DNA of 64,000 nucleotides from the NCBI GenBank assembly GCA_018609755.1, contig JAHENZ010000022.1, forward strand, positions 1 to 64,000, written 5' to 3'. Shown here piece by piece: positions 25,687-35,278 of this stretch (its first letter is position 1; each line of letters begins with the position of its first letter). The notes beneath the pieces were generated by a model that saw only the letters and a list, made by a program, of their open reading frames with translations, was not told the origin of the DNA and did not search any database. Source of the stretch: Salinivenus sp. Lineage in GTDB: Bacteria > Bacteroidota > Rhodothermia > Rhodothermales > Salinibacteraceae. Position numbers and translations under genes: made by a program.

Positions 25687-28600
25687 TTAAAGGCCGATAT
25701 TCACTCCTGCCACGAACGCCTGCGTCATGGGGAAGCTAAGCCCGCCACCGCGCTCGGGATCATAGTCGTCGACCTCGGCAATCGTCCACAGATTTCTTCC
25801 CCGCACGTAAATCCGTGCGCTTCTGAGATTCATGCTGCTCAGCAGATTATCGGGAAGCGTGTATCCCAGTGTCACACTTCGAAGCTTAACGAAGCTCGAA
25901 TTTTCATACGTCAGGGCATCGAAGTAAGGATAGTTCTCGTCCGACCGCTGGGAATTGGGGCGGGGGAACGCATTGGTCGGATTGTCCGGCGTCCAGTAGT
26001 CCACCGCCGAGCCGTTTTCCTGCCCCGACGGCTTGTAGTTCCCGTAGTAGTCGTACTGCATCATCGACCCGACGCGGGCGAAAATGAGTGCACTGAAGTC
26101 AAAGCCCCTGTACCGGAAGCGATTCTCAATGCTACCACTCCAGTCGGGACGCGGAGAGCCGAGAATCGTACGATCTTCCGGCGTGATCTCCCCGTCACCA
26201 TTTTGATCTTTGACTTTGATCTCGCCCGGTTCCTGACCAAAGGAGGCTGCCTCCTGAGCCTCATCCTGCTGCCAGATGCCAATTTTCTCGTAGTCGTAAA
26301 ACACCGACGTCGGCTCGCCGATGAACCAGCCGTTGGCCACGTCGTCGCCCTCTCCGGTCAGCGAAACGATTTCCTCGTCGTTGGAGAAGAACGTCAGATT
26401 CGACTCCCACGTAAAATCGTCGGAGGTCACGTTCTGAGTGTTGAGACTGACCTCAATCCCTCGATTTTGCGTCTCGCCCACGTTCTGGACGATGGACGAG
26501 GCTCCGCTCGTCTCCGGCAAGAAGCGTTCGAGGAGGAGGTTCGACGTGTTGGTGTTGTACACGTCCAGGGTGGCCGAGACGCGACCGTCAAACATTCCCA
26601 CGTCCAGCCCCAGGTTCGCCGTGCGGGAAATCTCCCATTCGAGGTTCGGATTCCCCAGCTGGTCGCTGAACGCAAATCCGGGCGCCGCTTCCTCGCCCCA
26701 GGCCCAGGGGATGCGTATCAGATTGGCCTGCGTCGCGTACGGCTCGACCGCATCGTTTCCGGATACGCCGTAACTGACTCGGAGCTTCATCTCATTGAAC
26801 AGGGACTGGTCCTGCATGAAGGACTCCTCCGAGATGCGCCAGGCAGCCGCGGCAGACGGAAATACGGCCCATTTGTTGCCTTCACTAAGCCGCGAAGACC
26901 CATCGGCCCGGGCCGTCAGATTCAGCAGATACTTTCCCTGCCACCCATACCGCAGGCGCCCGGCATAGGACAGCAGACTGGATTCTTCGTAGCCGCTGTT
27001 GATGGAGATGCCCTCGGGAGCGTTCCCCAACCCGTAAAACAGCTGCGAATTCAGAAGCTGCCCCTGCCCCAGCTCCGAGCCGAAGTCGCTCCGATTCTGG
27101 AGGTAGCTGAACACACCCGTGAGCGTCACCGAATGCTCCCCGAAATCGTCGTCGTAGGTGAGCACGTTCTCCATGTCGAGCCCGCGGCTGTTCGAAGTGA
27201 AATACCGAGACTCGGGCGCCGCTCCGTTGCGATCGATCGTAAGCGAGGCCCTGTAAATGCCCTGCCGCGAATAGTTGAGCCCGTACGAGACATCGGACCG
27301 AAAGGTGAGGCTCTCCCACGGCGTCAGCTCGACGAACACCGTCGGCGTGAGGTCCGTGGTCTTCGTGTTGTTCTCGTAGTGATCCGGTTGCTCGTCGATC
27401 AAGGGGTTGATGTTCGCCCCCGTCGGGTACTCGATGATCTCTCCATTGTCGTCGAACGCCCGCGTAATGGGAGGAATCTTGTTGGCCATGTTCAGCGGAT
27501 TGGCCCGCTGGTCCTGATCCGAGAACGTCGCCTGGGTGTTCGTTCCCACCTTAATCGCGTCGTTGATCTCGTGGCTCAGGTTCACGCGCAGCGAGTAGCG
27601 CTTCAGGTGGTCCATCTCCACAATGCCGCTCTCGTCGTAATAGCCCAGAGACAGATAGGCACTCGTGGTTTCGGACCCCGTCGAGACGCCTACCTGATGA
27701 CTCTGCTGAAGCCCCGTCTTGATGAGCCGATCCGACCAATCCGTGTAGACGTCATTCTCGATGGCCTGCAGCTCTCGGGAGGAGAAGATGTTCGGATCGT
27801 CTTCTGGCCCACTCCACTCCCCCGTCGTCCGATGGGCCTCTCGTCTTTGCTCCACGTACTGATCCGCATCGTTGTGCTCGGGATACCCGGTGGACTGGGT
27901 CATACCGACGTACGAACTCACGTCGACGCGCGTCCCTCCCTCTGTTCCCTTCTTCGTGGTAATGAGCACCACACCGTTCGCACCGCGGGCACCGTAGATG
28001 GCCGTCGAGGCCGCATCCTTGAGCACCTCCACGGAGGAAATGTCGTTCGGATTGAGAAACTGGATGCTACTATACTGCACCCCATCAACGATGAAGAGCG
28101 GCTGGTTCGAGGCCGTGAGGGAGCGGTTTCCTCGAATGGTGAAATCGAGGCCTGCAGCCGTTTCCCCGCTCTCCTTCGTGATATCCATGCCGGGCACCTC
28201 CCCCTGCAGGGACTCCAACACGTTGGAGGCCGGCACTTCCGTGAGCTCTGCCTCCCCGATCGAAACCACCGATCCCGTCAAATCACTCCTCTGGACCTGT
28301 CCATACCCGACGACCACCAGTTCGTCCGCCTGCACGGCACTGGGCAACAGATGGAAATCCACCTCCGTCGTCTCGTTGGCCCGCACTTCAACGCCTTCTA
28401 CAACCTTCGGACTAAACCCGACAAACGACGCCCGAACGGTGTACGTCCCCGGACTGATGCCCGAAATCGTGTAATTGCCGTTTGCATCCGTCGAGGTCCC
28501 TTGCTGTGTCCCTACCAATCTCACGTTCGCACCGGGCAACGCCTCTCCCAACGTGCTATCGATGACAACCCCAGTGAGCGTCCCCTGCTGGGCCTGAGCC

Positions 28601-28746
28601 GTGAGGCCGAAGGGAACGAACACCAGCATCGCCACCCCGAGGCACGCAATGCGCGATACGTTTCTCAGAAGTACCCTCAAAAAGTGAAAGCAAAACGATT
28701 GGCCTGGAGGCAACGCCTGTGATAACGAAGTATCAGAATGATTCAT
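25687..28746 (-). CDS. SusC/RagA-family TonB-dependent outer-membrane transporter
   Basis: This is a 1019-residue transporter. After a signal segment ending in LTAQAQ come a carboxypeptidase-regulatory-like domain (GTLTGVVIDSTLGEALPGANVRLVG...FVGFSPKVV), the TonB-box-like VVVGYGQVQRSDLTGSV, the plug with SIQFLNPNDISSVEVLKDAASTAIYGARGANGVVLITTKKG and a large beta-barrel ending RNLWTIAEVDDYDPERGGGLSFPMTQAFVAGVNIGL. It imports oligosaccharides through the outer membrane using TonB energy. Two AACCGGTAAC palindromes lie upstream, so it is probably the first gene of a LacI-controlled operon susC-susD-pectinesterase-GH43-acetylesterase. Confidence 0.96.
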   Translation of the reverse strand: MNHSDTSLSQALPPGQSFCFHFLRVLLRNVSRIACLGVAMLVFVPFGLTAQAQQGTLTGVVIDSTLGEALPGANVRLVGTQQGTSTDANGNYTISGISPGTYTVRASFVGFSPKVVEGVEVRANETTEVDFHLLPSAVQADELVVVGYGQVQRSDLTGSVVSIGEAELTEVPASNVLESLQGEVPGMDITKESGETAAGLDFTIRGNRSLTASNQPLFIVDGVQYSSIQFLNPNDISSVEVLKDAASTAIYGARGANGVVLITTKKGTEGGTRVDVSSYVGMTQSTGYPEHNDADQYVEQRREAHRTTGEWSGPEDDPNIFSSRELQAIENDVYTDWSDRLIKTGLQQSHQVGVSTGSETTSAYLSLGYYDESGIVEMDHLKRYSLRVNLSHEINDAIKVGTNTQATFSDQDQRANPLNMANKIPPITRAFDDNGEIIEYPTGANINPLIDEQPDHYENNTKTTDLTPTVFVELTPWESLTFRSDVSYGLNYSRQGIYRASLTIDRNGAAPESRYFTSNSRGLDMENVLTYDDDFGEHSVTLTGVFSYLQNRSDFGSELGQGQLLNSQLFYGLGNAPEGISINSGYEESSLLSYAGRLRYGWQGKYLLNLTARADGSSRLSEGNKWAVFPSAAAAWRISEESFMQDQSLFNEMKLRVSYGVSGNDAVEPYATQANLIRIPWAWGEEAAPGFAFSDQLGNPNLEWEISRTANLGLDVGMFDGRVSATLDVYNTNTSNLLLERFLPETSGASSIVQNVGETQNRGIEVSLNTQNVTSDDFTWESNLTFFSNDEEIVSLTGEGDDVANGWFIGEPTSVFYDYEKIGIWQQDEAQEAASFGQEPGEIKVKDQNGDGEITPEDRTILGSPRPDWSGSIENRFRYRGFDFSALIFARVGSMMQYDYYGNYKPSGQENGSAVDYWTPDNPTNAFPRPNSQRSDENYPYFDALTYENSSFVKLRSVTLGYTLPDNLLSSMNLRSARIYVRGRNLWTIAEVDDYDPERGGGLSFPMTQAFVAGVNIGL

Positions 28747-28805
28747 TGGTCTAGGCTGGGTCGTGGAGCAAGCTTATTCAACAGCGATGGTTCTGGACCT
28801 TCTAC

Positions 28806-28817
28806 TTAACCGGTAAC
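28806..28817. promoter_or_regulatory. predicted LacI-family operator, susC-proximal
   Basis: TTAACCGGTAAC is a CG-centred near-palindrome ending 60 bp before the SusC start. It matches the motif at 28989, 36962 and 47848. Position suggests a repressor site overlapping or just downstream of the promoter. Confidence 0.6.
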
Positions 28818-28988
28818 TCCGTATACAAATTTACGTATCTGCCTTTCGAGCCGACGACGGACGGCAGACCACCGAAAATAAAATCCTTCACACAAGACGA
28901 TCCGTCGTCCAGGACACCGACTTCCTCGGAGTCGTCATGCAGAGAGGTCGGCCGTCTTCTCGTAACACAATGTATCCCGTGCCCTGGA

Positions 28989-29011
28989 TTAACCGGTAAC
29001 TTTATCGGTAA
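28989..29011. promoter_or_regulatory. predicted composite operator, susC-distal
   Basis: TTAACCGGTAACTTTATCGGTAA comprises a palindrome and a second half-like box. The 21 bases from 28991 match the site upstream of dctP at 36964-36984 at 18 of 21 positions. It is about 243 bp upstream of SusC, so looping with the proximal site is possible. Confidence 0.6.
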
Positions 29012-29587
29012 TTTTAGAGTAAGAAAACGCTTCCAACAGTTCAAGTAAACGACTCGTGCCCTTCAAATCTTCACCTTTTATACACAATACGTGACAATAC
29101 GAGCCGCAAACGCCCCCGCACTCATTTCTTCCTGCCGAGTCCTGCGTCACGTTTTCCGTGTCGGATAGAGCGTCGTTTATCGAATCGCAATAGCGTAGCA
29201 GACAGCCCTCTTTGGACATTGAGTACCATTCGGCACTCGACATCCCCTGCTTGACTGAGTAGTCGATTCAACGCAAAACTCCCCTCGAATCGTGGTCCAC
29301 CGGCGCTCCCGTCGTGCGCACGTGCTCCTCTCTGTCCCTCCTCTTCCAACCCTCTTTTCCTCCAATCCGAATAACAGTCTAAACCTACCGAGGGGGCGAA
29401 CGTATGGACGTGGGAGCCATCGTTACACCCCCCTCCTCCAATTGTACATTCCTCTATTGGCCAAGCGGACTTGGCGTCACCGCACCTCCGTCGCTTGCGG
29501 ATGTCGATGGCGAGAGAGTCAATTCGAGGGCGAGCAGTTGGAGTTGCGAGGAGCGACCGCCAAGGACCATGGGATATCAGTGGATGC

Positions 29588-31183
29588 CTACCCCACCCGG
29601 ATGAGGGCGTCGTCGGAAACGTCCGGCCCCAGTTCGACGGCCTCCTCGGACACGGAGTCGTCGATCCGCACGTCGCCCGTCTTCTCCCCTCGCACCACGA
29701 TTGGCGAGTCTCCGCCCGACAACGCCAGCCACCGCAAGGTGACATCCGTGCAGTTGTCAAGCTCGAACACCTGTTCCTCTGCCTCCACCTCTGCTTCGGT
29801 CATGGTGAGGCCGTTCACCCGCCGGCACAGCACGCCCTCGTCCGCACGGATCGTCACGTTTTTGAGCCGGAACCCCTGCACCCATTCCTCCGGAAGGCCG
29901 ATGAGTTCGACGCCCATCGCCGCCCCGTCTACCCGCACGTTCTGAATGTTGATGTTGCGAAACAGGGGTGCCGGGCCCGTTGCCTCTCCGCCGCTGTAGA
30001 AGCTGTTGATGTTGATCGCCTGATTTTGCACGTCCCGCATCTCCACGTCCCGGATGTAGAGATTCTCCACCACTTCCCCTCGCCCTCGCTCAGACTTGAG
30101 GCGGATGCCCCGATCAGTCTCCACGAAAAGACAGTCGTGCACGTAGACGTTACGGATCCCGCCGGAGGTCTCGCTTCCCATGACGATTCCGCCGCTGCCG
30201 GTGCGCACGTCCCGCGCGTCGATGTGCCGCGCCACAATGTTTTCGCTGGGCATACCCACCCGGCGCCCGTCCTCGTTGAGGCCCGACTTGATGGGAATGG
30301 CGTCGTCTCCAGTCTCGAAGTGGCAGTACTCCACGAGCACGTTCCGGCAGGAGTCGGGATTGACCCCGTCCCCGTTCGGCGCCTCCAGCGACTGCACGTG
30401 CACGTCCCGCACGATCACATTCTCGCAGTAGACCGGGTGCACGGTCCACATCGGCGTATTGGTGAGAGTGATGCCTTCGACAAGCACGTTCTCGGACTTC
30501 CAGGGCTGGAGGAAACTCGGACGCAGCCCATTATCGCCGTTGCCGTAGCGCCGTTCCGACAGGGGCCGCTTAGCATCCTCGATGCGGCTGTACCCGTCGT
30601 GGTTTTCCTCGAAGTACGTCCACCAGTGTGCCCCGTTGCCGTCGAGGGTGCCCTTCCCCGTAATCGCTATATTCCGACAATTCGGCGCGTAAATGAGCGG
30701 CGAGTAGTTGTAGACTTCCACGCCTTCGATCCGGGTATGCACCACCGGCAAATAATCCTCCCGGTCCCCACTGAAGCGAATCGTCGCCCCCTCCGTCACG
30801 TGCAGGTTCACGTTGCTGCGCAGGTGAATCGGGCCGGTCAGCCAGTCACCTTTGGGCACGACGACCCGCCCGCCCCCGGCCTCATGACAGGCTGCAACCG
30901 CTTCCGAAAACGCCGCTGTGTTTTTCGTCTCTCCGCCCGGCTCGGCTCCGTAGTCTCGAATGTCGAAGAGCCGGTCCGGAAACGTCGGCCGAACCAAGTT
31001 CGGCATCGCGAACGGCGCGTCGATCGGGGCAATGTCCTCGGGCACGTCTTTTTCCCGAAGCGGCTTCACGAGCGGCGCTTTTGTCTCGGAGGCAGAGCCG
31101 CCGTTTGACCAGTTCAGAAACAATGAGCCGGCCCCGAGTGCGGCCGATTGCAGGAGGAAATCGCGTCTATTGGGAGTGTCCAT
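29588..31183 (-). CDS. GH28 polygalacturonase (probably exo-acting), Tat-exported
   Basis: This protein begins MDTPNRRDFLLQSAALGAGSLF, a twin-arginine-type signal. The GH28 beta-helix motifs follow in order: NGDGVNPDSC (catalytic Asp), ETGDDAIPIKSG (Asp pair), GSETSGGIRNVYVHDC in the position of the family GHG block, and RGIRLKSERGRG (RxK). The substitution of GHG by GSETSGG is common in exo-type and unsaturated-galacturonan-trimming relatives. It releases galacturonic acid from de-esterified pectin. The track start is 15 bp earlier; the ATG at 31183 fits the Tat signal. It is 52 bp downstream of the SDR gene. Confidence 0.92.
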   Translation of the reverse strand: MDTPNRRDFLLQSAALGAGSLFLNWSNGGSASETKAPLVKPLREKDVPEDIAPIDAPFAMPNLVRPTFPDRLFDIRDYGAEPGGETKNTAAFSEAVAACHEAGGGRVVVPKGDWLTGPIHLRSNVNLHVTEGATIRFSGDREDYLPVVHTRIEGVEVYNYSPLIYAPNCRNIAITGKGTLDGNGAHWWTYFEENHDGYSRIEDAKRPLSERRYGNGDNGLRPSFLQPWKSENVLVEGITLTNTPMWTVHPVYCENVIVRDVHVQSLEAPNGDGVNPDSCRNVLVEYCHFETGDDAIPIKSGLNEDGRRVGMPSENIVARHIDARDVRTGSGGIVMGSETSGGIRNVYVHDCLFVETDRGIRLKSERGRGEVVENLYIRDVEMRDVQNQAININSFYSGGEATGPAPLFRNINIQNVRVDGAAMGVELIGLPEEWVQGFRLKNVTIRADEGVLCRRVNGLTMTEAEVEAEEQVFELDNCTDVTLRWLALSGGDSPIVVRGEKTGDVRIDDSVSEEAVELGPDVSDDALIRVG

Positions 31184-31235
31184 GGCGAGTCTGCACAATT
31201 AGGTTGACGTCGAAGTTTGGGTGTGCCGGGAGCAA

Positions 31236-32024
31236 TCAGAGGGTTTTTGAAGAGAAGCCGCCGTCAACGGCCACGTTCGCCCCGGTAATAAAGGAGCCCG
31301 CCGTATCGGAGGCCAGCAGGAGTGCAGTGCCCACCAGTTCGTTGGCCTCCCCAAAGCGGCCCGCGGGCGTCTGCCGCATGATGTCATTGATGCGCTCGTC
31401 GGAAAGAATCTCCTTGTTTTGCTCGGCAGGGAAGAAGCCCGGCGCAATGCAGTTGACTCGAATGCCCTCCGGCGCCCACTCTCGGGCCAAATTCTCGGAC
31501 AGATTCACGAGCCCGGCCTTCGAAGCACCGTAGGTAAACACTTTCGAAAGAGGGGTCAGCGCCGCCATCGAACTAATGTTGATGACGCTCCCGCCCTCGT
31601 CCTGATCGAGCAGGTACTCCCCCACGACCTGACACGCCAGAAACACGCCCTTGAGGTTTACCTCCATGATCTTGTCCCACTCCTCTTCCTCAATTTCCAG
31701 GAAGGGCGTGGCGGAATTGACCCCGGCGCTGTTCACCAGCACGTCGATACGGCCAAACTGATCATCCACCTGCTCTACGAGGGAGTGCAGGTCCGACTTC
31801 GAGGTCGTATCGCACCGGATAAAGGTGGCATCTCCTGCGTCCGACAGGTCACTGAGGGTTTCGGCTCGTTTCGTCCCGGTCTCCTCGTCTCGGCCCACGA
31901 CCACCGTATTCGCCCCAGCGCGACACAGCCCCTCGGCGAGCGCCCCGCCGATCTCCCCCGTGGCGCCGATAACGATGGCCGTCTGGCCCTCCAGACCGAA
32001 CTGTTCATTCAGATAATTGCTCAT
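31236..32024 (-). CDS. SDR oxidoreductase, probable D-mannonate oxidoreductase (fructuronate reductase)
   Basis: This 262-residue short-chain dehydrogenase has the NAD(P) motif IGATGEIGGALAEG, NSAGVNSATPF, catalytic Ser in INISSMAALTPLSKVFTYGASKAGL (Tyr-x3-Lys) and IAPGFFPAEQNKEIL. The PGFFxxEQN segment is characteristic of the UxuB-type SDRs that reduce D-fructuronate to D-mannonate; KduD-like 5-keto-4-deoxyuronate reductases are the main alternative. It is encoded directly after the UxaE-type epimerase and before GH28, which supports the fructuronate step. The next enzyme, mannonate dehydratase, is not in the window. Confidence 0.87.
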   Translation of the reverse strand: MSNYLNEQFGLEGQTAIVIGATGEIGGALAEGLCRAGANTVVVGRDEETGTKRAETLSDLSDAGDATFIRCDTTSKSDLHSLVEQVDDQFGRIDVLVNSAGVNSATPFLEIEEEEWDKIMEVNLKGVFLACQVVGEYLLDQDEGGSVINISSMAALTPLSKVFTYGASKAGLVNLSENLAREWAPEGIRVNCIAPGFFPAEQNKEILSDERINDIMRQTPAGRFGEANELVGTALLLASDTAGSFITGANVAVDGGFSSKTL

Positions 32025-32152
32025 GCGCTCAAATCGTCAATTGAATGCGTGAAGTGCGAAAAGCGATCGTCGTACTCATTTGGATAAACCCCAAGAAGCG
32101 CCGTTGGAATGTAGGATTGTGAGATTGTCCGCCGGACGAGAGCGAACCTCTC

Positions 32153-32189
32153 CTTGTAGCGCCGTTGGACTCCAACGGCGCTACAAGGG
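32153..32189. repeat. REP-like palindrome, copy C (longest), with a half copy beside it
   Basis: CCTTGTAGCGCCGTTGGA-C-TCCAACGGCGCTACAAGG has 18-bp perfectly complementary arms. A half copy, AGCGCCGTTGGAA, lies at 32097-32109. Both are in the 286-bp gap between the epimerase and SDR genes of one presumed operon, where the hairpin may shape differential expression. Confidence 0.85.
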
Positions 32190-32310
32190 AGATGCAGACC
32201 TTTTCAGAGGAAGAAACGTCCGGTGCCAGGATGTCCATTGATCCTGCGATTAATCTTGCAAAGGCACAATCCAACAGCGCTTCCGGCAGAATCCACAGTA
32301 GCAATCGCCC

Positions 32311-33870
32311 CTACTGCCCGATTGTGCCCACACTCTCAATGTGGTGGCGGAAGTGGCCTTCGAGGGTGTCGAAGTGCTCTTCCTCGTGCTCGTTCAACAG
32401 TTCGAAGAAGCGCTCCTTGAACCGCCACGCCCCGTCCTGCTTCGCGGTCAGGACCGACCCGTACGTAATGTGCAGGAGCTGTCGGCCGTTGTTTTCGTCG
32501 AGATAGGTCGCCTCCAGTTCGGCGTCGTCCACATCGCCCGGATCCGGAATTGCACTCAGATCCGTGCTCACGTGATAGGTCTTCCGGTCCGCCTCGAAGC
32601 GATCAAAGGCGTACGCAACGATCCCCCGAAAAAACTCCGGCGCATGGCGAGCCGGAATGCGGAGAGCCTCCAGGTAACTCGTGCCCGCCGTCTTGAGGTG
32701 CACTTTCGGCCCGGCCTGGCGCCCCAGAATTGGAAACACCGTAAACTTGTCGCTGCCCGAATGCACGCTGAGCTTGTAGCCCCCGCACGCCTGCAGGATG
32801 ATCACGTGCTTCTTCAGTGCCTCCTCGAAGGCGTCCGGATCGCCGATAAAGTCGATCCCCTTCTCGAAGTCTCCCACGAACCGCGGCGCGAGGCTCGTCA
32901 CCTCCACCCCAAGGCGGTCTAGCTCCGCCGCCACGAAGTAGTGCTCGCGCGGATGCGTAGGCTGATCAGTCTCGTCCACGGACATCTCCAGGTCGTATTC
33001 GGCGTCGGGCCGGTCGGCGGCGTACCGGGCGGCCACGTGATCGGCCAGCGTCTTCGTGTTTGCGATTGCCGCACTGTACTTCACCGACGCCCGCTTGAGC
33101 TCTTCTTCGGTAAAGGAAATCTCCAGCCGTCCGGCGTCACTCTCCAAAACGAGGGGCTCTACGGTGTAGTGCTCCAGGTAGGCCTCGGGCGTAACGTCGA
33201 GCATGTCCCAGGGAAGCGCTTGGAAGCGGCGCGTCAGTTCGTTCGCGTCCAGGTGATCGGCCTCATTGTCGACATGGTCCGACGGGTCGATGGTGTACAT
33301 CGTGTATCCGGTCTCGAAGCACCGGTCGATGTCCTCGGGCGTCTTCAGGTGATCGGCGTCGGCTCCGAAGCCCCCGGTGTACCCTTCCTGAAAGACTGCC
33401 CAGGTCACGTCGTCCATCACCTCCTGCGGAGAGCGTCCGGTGCGCTCCATCTCGCGGATCGACTGCTGCGCCAGGATCGGCTGCGCGTTCAGCGCCTCAC
33501 AGGCGCGAATGTGGCCCGGCGTGGCCAGCCCCAGGCGATCGCCGCACCCAATGGCGGGGGTCGTCCCCAACGGCTGCGGCGCCGTCCAGGAAAAGAGTCC
33601 CCGGAGCTGTTGGGCATTCTCGGGCGAGCACGGACACACAGCCACCGTCTCCGACGACGATTCAATCACCGCCTCGCGTTCGAAGGGACCCTCCTCGGCC
33701 TCCCCCACGACAATCAGCTTCAGATCGTGGCCGTGCCGAGCCAGCGCGTAGACCGTCCCGTCCCGTTCGCGAACGGACTGTTCGTAAAGGTGCCACTCTC
33801 CCCCCTCCTCTTCGAGAAGGTTCTGGAGATCGTCGACGGCAATAGAGGTGAGATCGGCGGAAGTAGCCAT
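32311..33870 (-). CDS. uxaE: UxaE-type tagaturonate epimerase
   Basis: This protein of about 519 residues matches by pattern the tagaturonate/fructuronate epimerase family, which converts D-tagaturonate to D-fructuronate and so bypasses the altronate branch. Visible blocks are IGCGDRLGLATPGHIRACE near residue 110, GYTGGFGADADHLKTPEDIDRCFETGYTMYTIDPSDHVDN, YEHYxVEPLVLE-like AYLEHYTVEPLVLES, and ACGGYKLSVHSGSDKFTVFPILGR, with conserved His/Asp likely to bind metal. The genes for the TRAP transporter lie immediately upstream and the mannonate oxidoreductase downstream, consistent with this step. The track TTG start was replaced by the ATG at 33870. Confidence 0.85.
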   Translation of the reverse strand: MATSADLTSIAVDDLQNLLEEEGGEWHLYEQSVRERDGTVYALARHGHDLKLIVVGEAEEGPFEREAVIESSSETVAVCPCSPENAQQLRGLFSWTAPQPLGTTPAIGCGDRLGLATPGHIRACEALNAQPILAQQSIREMERTGRSPQEVMDDVTWAVFQEGYTGGFGADADHLKTPEDIDRCFETGYTMYTIDPSDHVDNEADHLDANELTRRFQALPWDMLDVTPEAYLEHYTVEPLVLESDAGRLEISFTEEELKRASVKYSAAIANTKTLADHVAARYAADRPDAEYDLEMSVDETDQPTHPREHYFVAAELDRLGVEVTSLAPRFVGDFEKGIDFIGDPDAFEEALKKHVIILQACGGYKLSVHSGSDKFTVFPILGRQAGPKVHLKTAGTSYLEALRIPARHAPEFFRGIVAYAFDRFEADRKTYHVSTDLSAIPDPGDVDDAELEATYLDENNGRQLLHITYGSVLTAKQDGAWRFKERFFELLNEHEEEHFDTLEGHFRHHIESVGTIGQ

Positions 33871-33979
33871 CTTTTCGGTCAATAATAGTGGAAGTAAGAG
33901 CGTAACGTCGGTTCTGCTGTCGGTATTCGTTCACACCAAATCCAGTCACTCCTGGATACAATTTTTCCCCTTCGTCCCG

Positions 33980-35275
33980 TTAGAAGCCGAACACCCCAGG
34001 CAGCCAGAGGCTCAGCTCCGGAATGAACGTGACGAGCATCAGCGCCACGACCATCGCCGCAAACAGCGGGAGGAGGGGCTTCACCAGCTTCTCGATGGTC
34101 GTGTCGGCCACGGCGGCCCCCACGAACAGCACCGTCCCCACTGGCGGCGTGCAGAGGCCCACGCACAAGTTTAGCACCAGCATGATGCCAAAGTGGATGG
34201 GGTCGAGGCCCAGCTCGGTCACCACCGGCAAAAAGATCGGCGTAAAGATCAGCACGGCCGGCGTCATGTCCATGAACGTGCCGACCACCAGCAGAATCAG
34301 ATTGATAATCAGGAGGATCAAGACAAAGCTGTCGGTGAGCCCGAGGAGCCCGTCGCTGATTTGCTGTGGCAGGTGATCGTAGGAAAGAACCCACGACATC
34401 GCGATGGATGTGCCGATGAGCAGCATCACGATGGCCGTGGAGCGCACTGTTTCCAACAGAATGTCCGGCAGGTCTTCAGTCCCGATTTCCCGATACGAAA
34501 AGGCCAGTACGAGAGCGTAGAGCACGGCGACGGCGGCAGCTTCGGTTGCCGTGAAGATGCCGGCGACGATGCCGCCGATCACGACAATCAACATTAAGAG
34601 GCTGGGCACCGCCTCCAGGAAGCGTGTGCCTACGGTCCAGAGACTTTGTGTGTCCCCCACCGGATAGTCCTCGCGGTACGCCCACACAGCGGCGACCGCC
34701 ATCAGACTCAGGCCCACGATGATGCCCGGCACGTACCCGGCCAAGAAGAGAGCTCCGATCGATAGGCCGCCCCCCGCCAGCGAGTACACGATGAGGATGT
34801 TGCTGGGGGGAATGAGAAGTCCCGTCGTGGCCGACGTGATGTTTACGGCCGCACTGAATTCTTTGTCGTAGCCCTCCTCTTCCATTTGCGGGGCCATGAA
34901 GCCGCCCACGGCGGAGGCTGCCGCCACGGCCGAGCCGGAAACCGCCCCCATGAGCATGGCCGCTACGACATTCACGTGGGCGAGCCCTCCGGGCACCATG
35001 CCGATGAGCGACTTCGCGAAGCCCACCAGGCGACTCGCGATGCCGCCGCGGTTCATGAGCTGTCCTGCGAGAATGAAGAACGGAATGGCGAGCAGAGCAA
35101 AAGAGTCCAGCCCCGTCGCGAGCTGCTGAGCGATGGTCGTGACCGACGGAGTCAGGGTGATACTCAGCAGCATGGTCGCCACCGACGCGAGCCCGATACA
35201 AAAGGCCACCGGTACCCCCAGGAGAAGGAGGAGAACAAACACGAGCCCGAGCACGAGAAGAGCAGTAAGGGCCAT
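33980..35275 (-). CDS. dctM: TRAP transporter large permease
   Basis: This 431-residue very hydrophobic protein has about 12 membrane segments. Family motifs of the DctM subunit are GVPVAFCIGLAS near the N terminus, LLAIPFFILAGQLMNRGGIASRLVGFAKSLIG, NVVAAMLMGAVSGSAVAAASAVG and LIPPSNILIVYSLAGG. It forms the sodium-coupled translocation channel of the system. It starts 3 bp after the small-permease stop, so the two are translationally linked. The next gene is the epimerase, indicating the transported solute is probably a hexuronate. Confidence 0.95.
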   Translation of the reverse strand: MALTALLVLGLVFVLLLLLGVPVAFCIGLASVATMLLSITLTPSVTTIAQQLATGLDSFALLAIPFFILAGQLMNRGGIASRLVGFAKSLIGMVPGGLAHVNVVAAMLMGAVSGSAVAAASAVGGFMAPQMEEEGYDKEFSAAVNITSATTGLLIPPSNILIVYSLAGGGLSIGALFLAGYVPGIIVGLSLMAVAAVWAYREDYPVGDTQSLWTVGTRFLEAVPSLLMLIVVIGGIVAGIFTATEAAAVAVLYALVLAFSYREIGTEDLPDILLETVRSTAIVMLLIGTSIAMSWVLSYDHLPQQISDGLLGLTDSFVLILLIINLILLVVGTFMDMTPAVLIFTPIFLPVVTELGLDPIHFGIMLVLNLCVGLCTPPVGTVLFVGAAVADTTIEKLVKPLLPLFAAMVVALMLVTFIPELSLWLPGVFGF

Positions 35276-35278
35276 CGG

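Larger units (their letters stand above)
28747..29587. other. long regulatory region upstream of susC
   Basis: These 841 bp between the GH28 stop and the SusC start contain no credible gene; track ORFs on both strands have shadow composition. The 300 bp next to susC are clearly AT-richer than the surroundings and contain the two predicted operators. The rest shows nothing recognisable. Confidence 0.6.

Noticed and set aside
26203-28722. 839-residue plus-strand ORF opposite susC
   Set aside because: It is antisense to a fully motif-supported SusC gene and shows His/Arg/Val-rich shadow composition with no domain.
29471-31108. 545-residue plus-strand ORF opposite the GH28 gene
   Set aside because: Antisense shadow; the minus strand carries all GH28 motifs in order.
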